Assembly: GCA_003427395.1 (NCBI GenBank)
Contig: BFEA01000117.1
Coordinates: 322,673 to 349,488, forward strand
Source of the DNA: Chara braunii
Taxonomy: Eukaryota; Streptophyta; Charophyceae; Charales; Characeae
Length of the DNA: 26,816 bases
Direction of reading: 5' to 3'
The notes beneath the pieces are model-generated. The model did not search any database. It saw only the letters and a list, made by a program, of their open reading frames with translations, and was not told the DNA's origin. Every line of letters begins with the position of its first letter. Positions within the stretch are counted from its first letter, which is position 1. Shown here one piece after another: positions 17,938 to 26,744 of this stretch. Both the position numbers and the translations under genes were made by a program.

Positions 17938-18375
17938 TCACAACCTAACATAATTAAATTTCATAAACCATTCTTTTGTAAGTCCATCAAGAGCGCTTCG
18001 CGCCTTTTCAGGAGTCATGTTACCAGACGTACTCTTGATAGTCTCGTAGCAATATATTAAGAATTTAGGATCTGCAAGAAGACCTATTAAATCCGTATAT
18101 CTATCGGAGAGTTTGCGTTCTCTAAACGAAGAAGAAAGACCTCCACGGATCTTATCCGGAGGAAGACTCTTGTTCGTCTGCGGAATCTGACTGAACCTCT
18201 TCGCTGCCTGTAAGGGTTGGTTTCCCTCCCGAGCTACTATAGGGCCTCCGCATTGCAACCTAAGTTGCTTACATCCCGTGGTTACATATATCTGGTTTTT
18301 ACCTGTAGCTGAACACCGGTTGCCGCATAGCCCTAGTGGATTTATCCACCACATCGTCCTACGAGGTAGACACAC
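17938..18375 (-). pseudogene. Mitochondrial-type group II intron maturase, N-terminal fragment
   Basis: The minus-strand frame of 145 codons has an N-terminal part of unclear origin. A part near residues 70-135 follows: SLPPDKIRGG, then LSDRYTDLIGLLADPKFLIY, CYETIKSTSGNMTP, and LDGLTKEWFMK. The L-A-D-P-x-F-L / Y-E-x-I-K-S / G-N-M-T-P / L-D-G order is the start of the reverse-transcriptase domain of group II intron maturases in plant mitochondria. Those families normally continue for several hundred residues. Here it stops after about ten more residues, before any catalytic YADD region. The fragment is therefore truncated: most likely a nuclear copy of mitochondrial DNA, or one exon of a nuclear maturase gene. 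Family similarity is from memory of the motif. Confidence 0.55.
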
Positions 18376-18426
18376 TATCTCTGATCAGTACTATAAATTA
18401 GTGAAAACTTCATCATCATCTCCCAG

Positions 18427-18524
18427 ACCCAGGATGGATTGCCAATATTTTCATAGGCTAAAATAAACTAACTCCACCCAGGATGGATTGCCAATATTTT
18501 CATAGGCTAAAATAAACTAACTCC
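18427..18524 (+). repeat. Perfect 49-bp tandem duplication
   Basis: Two units, 18427-18475 and 18476-18524, appear identical. Each begins ACCCAGGATGGATTGCC and ends AAATAAACTAACTCC. The last 20-odd bases recur once more at about 18545-18567. Identity implies a recent event. It lies just upstream of the maturase-like fragment. Confidence 0.9.
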
Positions 18525-18573
18525 TTAATGTCAATCTTTTCGAAACCTAAAATAAACTAACTCCTTAAGTCTA

Positions 18574-18740
18574 TGAAACTTTCGACAACGCTTCTCCTAG
18601 AGAAAGTGACTTTTCATAATTTATATAAGACTATATTTGAAATTGAAAGTAAAATTCTGACTTTAGAAAGTCAAAATTTTGTTCAATTCCTTGAAGTTAG
18701 CAAACATTTCGGCAACACCTCCCATAAAAGAAGTAGGCTC
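18574..18740 (+). repeat. Two copies of the TTTCGGCARCACYTCC motif
   Basis: ACTTTCGACAACGCTTCTCC (18578-18597) and CATTTCGGCAACACCTCCC (18705-18723) are followed by partly complementary words (GAGAAAGTG; AAGAAGTAGG). They match reverse-strand copies at 13851-13991 and the block at 4395-4725. Confidence 0.5.
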
Positions 18741-19008
18741 CCAAGATTTATAGTACGTTAGATATGAAGTTACAGTAAAAAATTGATTTTGTAAACACAA
18801 AATTGACGAACCCCTTTTCCTCCAGCACATGAGGAGCATCCAAAACAACTACCTATAAAAAAGACGAACTTAAACCAACTCACAAACAAGCAGATGCAAC
18901 TAAAATAATTACTCTTACAAGATTTTCGAAGTTGTTTTCACCTAGTAATTTATTAATATCTCAAATTATTAACTCTTTAACCCCACTTACATTTGGCAAA
19001 AAGGTAGA
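18741..19008. other. AT-rich sequence, no gene
   Basis: Nothing is recognised apart from a possible further decayed motif (TTTCGAAGTTGTTTTCACC) near 18920-18945. Confidence 0.35.
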
Positions 19009-19009
19009 T

Positions 19010-20036
19010 CATTCTGCTTAGAAATAATGTTTAACTTACATTGGATTACATAAAACAGTTCGTAAAACAACTTTTCTCTTTTCTGGCATGTGATTAAACC
19101 ATTCTGCTTGGAAACAATGTCTAGTCGGCCTTGAGTTGTTTAATAGCCAAATTTAAATAACTCTTTGTCTTTGTTTTTGATCTGGGTGTAGGGATGAACC
19201 ATTATGCTTAGAAACAATATTCAGTCCACTATATTACTTCCAATTATTTTACCAGTTTTAATTATCTTCTTAACTAGGCTACCAGCCGGGCCGCCCGGGT
19301 CCCGGGTGGCCAGCCCGTACAAGGACAAGGGAAGGTCCCAGCACAAAAAAAAAAAAATCAAAAAAAATCCGAAAAAAAAACTATGTTATGCAGCAAAATA
19401 AACTGAACAACTTTTGCCTCAGGTTCACATCGAAATTCTTTACCAAATTTAAAATATAAAATAAAAGTTTCATTTTTTTTTTATTTTCTTTTTTTAATCT
19501 TCTTGGCCCAGCCGGGCAAGTGACTCCGTGCCACTCTGGTAGCCTAACTTCTTAATGATCTAGCTTAAGGCTAGATCATTCTGCTTAGAAACGATGTCTA
19601 ACTGCCTGTTCTCAACGAATATAGATAAAAAATATTTATCAAGTGTATACTCGATTCTCACTTAGTGTTTGACTTCAAGCTAAACCATTATTCTTAGAAA
19701 CAATATTTAACCTGTAACATAAATCTCCCTCAAAATAAAACAAAGGACTCTAACATTTTTCTTATAAATAATGTTCAACCTCTTCAAGAAGCAGAAGAAA
19801 GTAGGAAGTTGAAACATTCTGCTTAAAAACAATGTCCAACTTCAATTTGAATTCCCAAAAGAAAACAACTCGACCAACTTGAAAACAATGTTCGCATCAC
19901 AAGCTTAGACAAACAAACCCGAAATAATAAACATAACAACCTGACCATTTTGCTTAAAAGCAAGGTTAAATCATTGGGAAAACAGTGAAATAAACACGTC
20001 CAGGGGTACTTCAACTTAGAAACAATGCCCAGTCTT
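19010..20036 (+). repeat. Array of about ten CATTCTGCTTAGAAACAATG motifs
   Basis: Copies with up to several mismatches start near 19010, 19100, 19200, 19577, 19686, 19754, 19815, 19871, 19946 and 20010, all in one orientation. Most are followed by TYYAAC or TCTAAC. Spacing is irregular, about 55-130 bp, with one 377-bp gap that holds the MITE at 19274-19547. The spacers are not alike. This looks like a bank of binding sites, such as a transposon subterminal region, or an old decayed satellite. Confidence 0.7.
19274..19547 (+). mobile_element. hAT-like MITE, 274 bp, with 8-bp target duplication
   Basis: The ends are inverted: CTAGGCTACCAG on the left, and on the right the reverse complement TTAGGCTACCAG, 11 of 12 matching. 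CTTCTTAA directly flanks both ends (19266-19273 and 19548-19555), the 8-bp duplication typical of hAT insertion. Next to the left end is GC-rich palindromic sequence (GCCCGGGTCCCGGGTGGCC). The middle is poly-A/poly-T rich and has no coding capacity. It sits in the largest gap of the motif array, so it is younger than the array. Confidence 0.75.
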
Positions 20037-20264
20037 CGGTTGATCCTGTTAGGGGCATACAAAACGCTTTCCTCATGCTTTTTCGCAAGTTCATCCCTCA
20101 GTCTGACTTCAAACAACAGAGGAAAGTTCGTGCACACATTTTTTTACTTAGTATGATTAGGTTTTGAAATGAAAAAGTATTCATAGGGTTACATGCATAC
20201 ACATAAGACAAACTAGAAAGATGTTCTAATAGGGGTATAGTGGGAACACACAAATAAGTTATAC

Positions 20265-20412
20265 CTTTAAGTTCTCTGCTTCTGGAACCTCGCATAGGTT
20301 CTGGCCGAGCTCTCGCAATCGGTGGTGCAAACCTCTCACAAAGACCTTGGGACGGATTACGGATTGCAATCCCGTTGCCGGGGCATAAAACACTAACAAG
20401 GGTATCTGCCAT
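20265..20412 (-). CDS. Candidate first exon, MADTLVSVLCPG... (family B member)
   Basis: On the minus strand the ATG at 20412 opens a frame MADTLVSVLCPGNGIA, then IRNPSQGLCERFAPPIARA and RPEPMRGSRSREL. It reaches AAAG|GTATAAC, a fair 5' splice site at 20264. The first ten codons match the family B peptide at four other loci. Here they carry a start codon where the others have Arg. The upstream sequence (TGTCGGACAACGCCCGACATTG) matches that before 7253. Arg/Pro-rich content after the start has no match I know. It could be the start of a transposon-encoded or host gene whose later exons are not identified. In-frame reading continues past the donor for another 55 codons, which I regard as intron. 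Confidence 0.4.
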
Positions 20413-20444
20413 GTGTTTTCAATGTCGGGCGTTGTCCGACAGAC

Positions 20445-21689
20445 AATAAGGTTTTATTTGAATATTATGACAAAATGAGATTAGGATTCTTGCCGGAGTT
20501 ATTCAAACTTGACCTCCGACCAAGGGACCAAAATTCTTTTCTAAGTTTGGATCCCAATAGCATAGGTTTGTAAAGAGATCGATCGCCTTCCACATTGGAT
20601 AACCTCGCAAAGGCGTGCGAACGCTTGAAATGATAAATTTGAAATTATTAAACTTAAAATTGCAATGTGTGGCTGTACAACCGCACGATTCAAGTTTTAA
20701 GCCACCAGTCCTCCGGACGTTGAAAATCGAGGGGATCGGTAACGCACACTAATCAGGGCTACCGGTAGGACCGTGTGGAGAACCAACTCAGTGGCAAAAA
20801 TGAAAAATGCGCTGAATCGGCGCGATAATCATTTCCCTACCTAAATTATTTTATTTTATTTTTTTGATATTTTTTTTGCAAGATCACAACCTAATCTACT
20901 GGATCCCAAATTTTCAGGGCGTAAAAAATTGCCAAAGTCGGTGCTTGGAACATGGGTGACTGGATCCGTTGGTTGCCTGTCGGTCGGCACCTCCCACCAA
21001 ATGTGGCCTTTTTTCACCGAAATGCTCATTTTCGGTCGGCGGGGGGACTGGTGGTTTAAGTGGCCAATAGAGGGCGGACGCATTGTGTGTGTGACCGTGG
21101 CGCAAAAGCGCGAGAATTTTGAGCCATCTATTTTAAGAATTGCTCTCTCCGGGTTTTGTTTTTATTTTTGGGTCAATTTTCTTTTTTTTGGTATTCTTTG
21201 TTAGATTTCTCCCCCTTCCTTCCAACTTTTTCGACGTGGGAAAAGAAACAGACCCCACAAAGGAACAAAGGGGGTAACGACCATTGTTCTCCACATGCAA
21301 AAAAAACAAGAAACTTGTGGCAGTGTATCTTTCCATGTTCTAGCAGGAGATTCAGTTGCCTGTTGCATACAAATGGGGTGATCAGACGTGGGCGACAACG
21401 TGAAAATAGGCCCGTCCCTTCCCGTTCTATGTGGACTCGAGCAGGAGACTATATTTCAACAGTTCGTGGATGTTCCAACGGTTGGGCAGTTGGAGGAAGT
21501 TTCTTTCCTTTTTTTTTTTTTTCCCCTCCCCACGCGACTTAGGTAGGCAGGATGGGGAGGAAGCTGTGAGAAGCTACGATTTACGAACCCTGACCTGTAT
21601 TTTAGTACTCGTCTGTAGGTTAGATGAGGATGCATACAACAATGACGGGGTGTCGAGATAGCGTCTGAAAATTTAGAAAAAAAAAAAAA
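20445..21689. other. No gene recognised; GC-richer island at 20930-21130
   Basis: Frames on both strands overlap at 20856-21204 and none is convincing. T-rich tracts lie at 21498-21513 and A22 at 21676-21697. GTTCTAGCAGGAGATTCAG at 21337 is related to the repeat starts at 10491 and 11001. Confidence 0.4.
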
Positions 21690-21741
21690 AAAAAAAAGGA
21701 AAAACGATAGGCAGAACGAGGTAACAGTCCCTCATGGGATA

Positions 21742-22126
21742 ACAACCTCTTCAGTTTCAAAGAAGAGGTTGTGTGGGGTCGTAAGAGGCGAATATTTGAG
21801 GTTGTGGGATTGACGATCTTTTGGTTTGAATCGCAGTGCGTGAATGGAGAGGAGGGGGGTTAAGAGTTGGAGAGATAGGGAGAGAAATGAGAATGGATGG
21901 GAGAGGGGAGGTCCTACTCTTCCCAACTTGCCATCTATCTCGCCGTTTACAGGGATGGTAGAAGAAATGAAGAAGGTGTTTTTGGTTTCAACAACACATT
22001 TATGACCTGGATCGAGGTCAGGGGCAGTACGGTTGAAGGGGTAGAAGGAAAAGGAAACGAATAGGCAGAACGAGGTAGCAGCCCCTCGTAGGACAACAAC
22101 CTCTTCAGTTTCAAAGAAGAGGTTGT
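21742..22126. other. Duplicated perfect 11-bp hairpin in LTR-like copy 2
   Basis: ACAACCTCTTC/GAAGAGGTTGT with loop AGTTTCAAA is present at 21742-21772 and again at 22096-22126. Both copies have intact stems and loops although the surrounding duplicated sequence has diverged. Confidence 0.75.
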
Positions 22127-22759
22127 GTGAGGTCGTACGAGGCAAATATTTTAGGTTGTGGGATTGAAGATCTTTTGGTATGAATCGCAGCACGTCACGG
22201 TGAATGGAGAGGGGAGTTAGGAGCTAGAGACAAGGAGAGAAAACGTTTGCCAATTTTATCCCTGTTTATAGGGCAGGCAGAGGAAATAAAGGAGGTTTCA
22301 ACAACACGTTCCTGACCTGGATCGAGGCCAGGGGTAGTATGGTTAATGAGGTTCAATTTTTTTTTAATTTTTTTTTTTTGCTTTAAAATATGAGCGTTCT
22401 CGTGAGGATACTTGTCCTGACAAGGTGCAACCTCTGGTAAAAACTGCAAGAGGCAACTGTCAAACTTCCGTTTTTTTGCGAGAGCCTGAAAAATTAAAAG
22501 AAATGAGGGAAAATGTTAAGTTCAGTGTTTCCTTCGATGTATCTGCCCAAGGAAAAGGAGCTATATATATCAAATTGAAAGGGGTTGTACCTTTTCAACC
22601 CCTTGTCAAAAGAAGGAAAGAAAAACAAATTTGAAAATGCTAAGAGCTTAGCTATCTTGTGAAATTCCGAAAAAGGTGAGGTAAATAAAAGAAAAAGAAA
22701 TAGGGCAGCTAAAAAAACTTTGCTACTAAGGCTATGGTTGTCGTGTGGCCACAATTATT

Positions 22760-22783
22760 CCTTGATCTTATTGTAGATCAAGG
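22760..22783. other. Perfect 9-bp hairpin near the LTR-like promoter
   Basis: CCTTGATCT pairs with AGATCAAGG around TATTGT. It lies about 60 bp upstream of the TATA box, just after palindrome TGTGGCCACA (22744-22753). Confidence 0.65.
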
Positions 22784-22845
22784 GTTCAGTATGAGCCCGC
22801 GATTTTGTCTGGGGGCTGAAGTGAAGACCAACACTCGTCAACCAC

Positions 22846-22854
22846 TATAAAAAG
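22846..22854 (+). promoter_or_regulatory. TATA box of LTR-like copy 2
   Basis: CACTATAAAAAGACAG is conserved with copy 1. The CACACTGGCA/CACTGGCAATAC-type sequence downstream, about where a start site would lie, is conserved too. Confidence 0.55.
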
Positions 22855-23168
22855 ACAGTTGTTCCCAGCTTCCACACAAAAACACTTGTATTGCCAGTGT
22901 GTGACAACATGTTCAACTATTGGTGGACTGTTGGAGGAGCTGCTGGAGGTAGTGCTAAAGAAGATTGGAGGTCTGCAGAGGAGCGTTGGAGAAGGAGTAA
23001 GGCAGCCGTAGATGAGGCAAGGAGCACTCTGCTCTATCCTCTGACTGGTGTTGGCTCTCTATGACAGTTCCTGGGGCTACACTGTTGGACCGAGGGTGTG
23101 CGGCGGGAGCTATATTTTGGACCTGGAGTTTAACGAAGACCAAAGTTTTTTTAATTTAACAGCACGAT

Positions 23169-23941
23169 ATTTAGCGCATCGATCTCCCATAGGGACCCTC
23201 CTGGTCGCGTCACTCAGAATTTTGACAGTCGTGCACGCAAGCGTTTATCGGGGAGCATTGCCGCTCCAACCGAGTGCACTATTCATATCTCTCGCAAACC
23301 CTTAGGACATGATAGGGCGACGCGAGGTACAACTTAACTCCACCCGTGGGAGCTATTACCATCCCTTAGGTGGCGGTATCTTCGCCAAACTACTGATCCA
23401 CATGCGAGAGTTTTACATGTGGTCGTCGAGGTGGGTCAACCGATGTCGTTTCTTGTTCGCTGTAGTCTAGGGGATACGTAGGGTTAACACTCGAATCGGA
23501 CCCGCACCTGAATCGCCGCTTGGGGACCTAAAATCCCACGCGGCCCTACGTTGGTCGACTAAGACGACTAACCTCACAACGCGATACACTCTTCAGAAAA
23601 ACTTAAGTCGAAACATAAATCGTGCCTAACCCCTTTTTTCGCCTTCAACCCATAACTCTTTGACAACAGAAATAAGCGGGCGTCGCGCGCGAGATTTTGA
23701 ATAAATATCGTGGCAACGTAGGCTTTATCATATTGACTAGCCATGCATGAATACACAAGCATTCACAATGATGGTTTACTATGTGGTACCTAGAAACATG
23801 TGGCCCTCGATGATTTTGAGGGTCGACATTCAGGTGTTGGCTGGCATGCGTCTTAAGAGGTTAATCTCATGACGTTAGACAATAGCGGATGCGATTGAGA
23901 GTTCTACCCTCTTTTGCACACTTATAAGAGGAGCGGTAGGC
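23169..23941 (+). repeat. Family A repeat, most complete copy (A5)
   Basis: It runs from TTAGCGCATCGATCTCCC through ATCTCTCGCAAACCC, GCTATTACCATCCCTTAGG, GATCCACATGCGAGAG and CGACTAAGACGACTAACC. It then continues to AAATAAATATCGTGG, CGATGATTTTGAGGG and GATTGAGAGTTCTACC. It is about 775 bp long and is followed at once by a second head, A6. It has no coding capacity I can defend. Confidence 0.75.
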
Positions 23942-24210
23942 TATCGAGCGCATCGGTCCCACACGGGGACCCTCCCAGCCGCGTCACACAGGATTTGGCA
24001 GGACTTGTCGCGAAGAGCGTTTGCCGCTCCGGCCGAGTGCGCCAGCCGTACCTCTCGCGAGCCCCTACGACAAGACAGGGTCACGCGAGGCACCGCTTAC
24101 CTCCACCTGGGGGAGCTGTCACCATCCCTTAAGTGGGCGTATCCCTGCCGAGGTACTGAACCACATGCGAAAGTTTTTCGTATGCAATTGCAGAGGTGGC
24201 CCAACCTGGG
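23942..24210 (+). repeat. Family A repeat head (A6), tandem to A5
   Basis: It begins TATCGAGCGCATCGGTCCC and continues GAGCCCCTACGACAAGACAG, TACTGAACCACATGCG, TGCAATTGCAGAGGTGGCCC. It then departs from the other copies. Open frames across it are repeat shadows. Confidence 0.75.
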
Positions 24211-24489
24211 CCTGCAACAACAGCGTTATGGCTGCTGCTTGACTTCCTCTCCAATCCCAAGGCCCGTACGCGCGCACACGCCGTCAGGGATCGGACCTTG
24301 CTCGGTACATCACGCTTGTAGCCTCCATAATGCCGTGCGGAGGCCACTGTTTGCGTCTATGGCTCCTACGCACCGGCCCTTGCTGTATGAAGGGGTAAAT
24401 TTTTCCCTTCGGCTACCGTCGCACATGTAGCACAAGTGTGCCGCTACCTAGCAATTCTACTTCCGACGGCACACGCCGTATGAATGCAA

Positions 24490-24790
24490 GTGCACCATGG
24501 TCACACAAAATACAGGAAATTTTTTTTCTAGTTTTAATCAAGTCCCAAAATGTTGTCGGCGGACATGCCGTCTCTATAACATCAAGAAAACCTTCATCAC
24601 GTGCGCCTCAACTGCGCGTCCACACACACCTTGCTCCCGTCAACCATTCAGTCAACGCGAACCAAACACAACCGCGACTTCGCACGGTATACTCATATTC
24701 TGAACAAACCTTATCTTTTGTCACTTGCAAAAACCAGGGCGGATACCCTTGTAAGGGTATTCGCGCCGACAGCTTACCGGACCTTATTAA
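24490..24790 (+). repeat. Family B segment ending in RADTLVRVFAPT remnant
   Basis: It is homologous to 16160-16482. After TGTCACTTGCAAAAACCAG, the frame from 24736 reads RADTLVRVFAPTAYRT and continues open to about 24954, without other recognisable features. Confidence 0.6.
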
Positions 24791-24954
24791 GCGACGTCCC
24801 CGTCGCGTCGGATAATAAAAAAGCTATCAATTCAACCACAACTCTAAATGCTGACGAGAAAAGAACCAATCCGATTGGCCGACTGACGTCGTTCGAGTGT
24901 TTAACAGACAGTACCCAGTATGTCTCGCTGTTGTTAGGGTTTCAACCTGGGTAG

Positions 24955-25815
24955 ATGCTGGTAACCTCTCCCTTCGTCCTAGACATCTGTCGGTTCATCG
25001 TTGGGTGTCCTGTTTAGTCATCGTCCTGCATGCAGGGTCATAACTTAGGACGCGGGCCCTAACCGAGACCTTTATAAGGCTCTCTCGCCTTTATCACGCA
25101 ATAATTACAAAAATATATATAAACTTTATCACGGATCTCTCCTGCAGTCCAGTACAGTAGAGTCAGGTCTCCATCTTGGTCCACCATAGTCTGGTTGATC
25201 GAGCCAGATCTACGGTCCATTGCGTTGCTATTTTAGAGACGGTACCCTCGTTAGTTGCACAACAATGGACGATTCTCCTGATAAATCATACTATCAGGAC
25301 TCACAAAAAATACGACTCGACTCTTACCCCCCCGACATCCCGAGGGAATAAGACTCTCTGAGGCGGCCACACCCCTCAAACCTTACCGTTTGGTGAGTCG
25401 TGGTCCCGCGACCAGGTTGCGCCGGTCAGCGGCCCTCGCTGAGAGTTAGGTTCCACAGTTCCAGCGATGCTAAGTACAGCCCCTTAGCTTGGCCTCACAA
25501 AATATGTCTTAAGATTAGCATCATAGTGGTTGGACGGTGTGTCGCAATAACCTCAGGCCTACTGCGGGACTACGCAGAGGTCTGATTCACTCAAAGGCAC
25601 AACGCCCTCTCCAAAATCCACAAAAAAACACCGCCAGATTCACAGGGCCATGGCCTTCCACTTGATTAGAGTAAGGCAGACCACACATCTTAAAGACATG
25701 TCTCAACTTTCACCAATGCAACCTTCCAAAATTTCACCAAAATAATAATTTCTCTTGGTCTTTCTCGTCAGACTTTATCATTCCAACCTGCTTTCCATGT
25801 CATTTCAATCATTTA
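24955..25815. other. No gene recognised
   Basis: Mixed-composition sequence with only short open frames. No repeats shared with the rest of the window were noticed. Confidence 0.4.
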
Positions 25816-25912
25816 ACCACCTTCCACTTTTGAAGGGGACTCACTTCACTACCACCTCCCACATGGAGGATAATCAATCATAAATTCTCACAACCACCTC
25901 CCACATGGAGGG
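25816..25912 (+). repeat. Three short repeats, each a 5-bp hairpin
   Basis: CCTTC/GAAGG (25820-25836), CCTCC/GGAGG (25855-25869) and CCTCC/GGAGG (25897-25911) follow ACCA or ACCAC words. The first differs from the others by a paired T-A to C-G change. The core ACCACCTCCC resembles the CACYTCCC part of the motif at 18705-18723. Confidence 0.6.
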
Positions 25913-26320
25913 GAGTTAACCATAAACATTCATTACTGAGAGACCAACTTGTGGGTCCTTGTCTCAACTCAACAAATAACATTCGGCATGGACAAGCATT
26001 TGAGTCTCAGAAGACTCATAAATCCCTTGGGATTTTTCACATTTTTTTCCCAAACGAACTGTGCTCCTCTTTCTTATACCCGAGCCTATTGTCTGTCCGT
26101 AGGCAGATTGCGCGAGTATACCAAAGAGTAGGCAGTTTACACATTTCACATTCACGAAAACGCACGAGGCGTATCCTGTACACCTTTTACACAAAAAATC
26201 ATCACACATACGGATAAATTCACACATGTGAGAGTGATAGTGATCGCCACATAGAGAGAGAGTCTCAAATCGTTATTATATGTATGGTCGGAATATTCCA
26301 AATTAAAAGAACAAAGATGA
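25913..26320. other. No gene recognised
   Basis: Overlapping short frames occur on both strands at 25949-26227. A GAGAGAGAG tract lies near 26254-26263. Confidence 0.35.
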
Positions 26321-26430
26321 TCGGTCCAGGCCGTGGCTGAGTTCGGTCCAGGCCGTGGCCGGCGGCCAGGATCGGGATCCCCCCGGCCGCGGCCGAACGC
26401 GGCCGAAAATTTCGAACGACACCGCGACCG
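26321..26430 (+). repeat. GC-rich block with 22-bp tandem word (module arm 3)
   Basis: TCGGTCCAGGCCGTGGC occurs at 26321 and 26343. CCGCGGCCG and CGGCCGAAAATTTCG follow. The block is related to the GC-rich blocks at 2287-2410 and, inverted, at 3861-3960. Confidence 0.6.
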
Positions 26431-26433
26431 ATC

Positions 26434-26457
26434 GGGGAGGGGGTTTGGGGGGCGGGG
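26434..26457 (+). other. G-quadruplex motif
   Basis: GGGG-A-GGGGG-TTT-GGGGGG-C-GGGG has four long G-runs with loops of one to three bases, a strong intramolecular quadruplex pattern. A further G6 run follows at about 26475. Confidence 0.7.
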
Positions 26458-26601
26458 AACAGGTTTCGAGTCGCGGGGGGTCCCCCTACCTCCTCGCAAA
26501 AACCAAAACCTAAAAACTTCAAAAACGGGGGGGTGGATTTCGAAGACTATCAAAAAAAAAAAAAAAAAAAGATTTTTTTTTTTTCCATTGATTGACTGTT
26601 T

Positions 26602-26603
<2 letters not shown>

Positions 26604-26644
<41 letters not shown>

Positions 26645-26645
26645 G

Positions 26646-26691
<46 letters not shown>

Positions 26692-26702
26692 AATTGATTG
26701 GT
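26604..26702 (+). repeat. (GATT)n array
   Basis: This is the same tetranucleotide and orientation as 2522-2735, again preceded by a GC-rich block and poly-A/poly-T. Confidence 0.95.
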
Positions 26703-26738
26703 TAGTGAGAGAGAGGATCTCCTTCCACTCCACGGCGC

Positions 26739-26744
<6 letters not shown>

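Larger units (their letters stand above)
21690..23162 (+). mobile_element. LTR-like dispersed repeat, copy 2 (plus orientation)
   Basis: It is homologous to 4730-5930 in inverse orientation, with matches along the whole length. It is longer because its first part is tandemly duplicated (21717 and 22071, offset 354 bp, falling to about 310 bp at the end). A TATA box at 22846-22854 is followed by CACACAAAAACACTTG and a region with open GA-rich sequence. Homology to copy 1 fades near 23162, exactly where family A sequence begins. I interpret it as a solo LTR or equivalent, with no recognisable internal genes. Confidence 0.55.

Noticed and set aside
19010-20036. CRISPR-like array (short repeats with unrelated spacers)
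   Set aside because: Repeats are imperfect, spacing is irregular, no cas genes are present, and the sequence is eukaryotic in character.
21732-22193. 153-codon minus-strand frame with internal repeat (QSHNLKYLP / QSHNLKYSP)
   Set aside because: The repeat is the 354-bp DNA duplication in the LTR-like element. Hairpins and upstream position argue against coding.
23914-24430. Several overlapping frames of 72-141 codons
   Set aside because: They cover a family A head, and equivalent frames are broken in the other copies.
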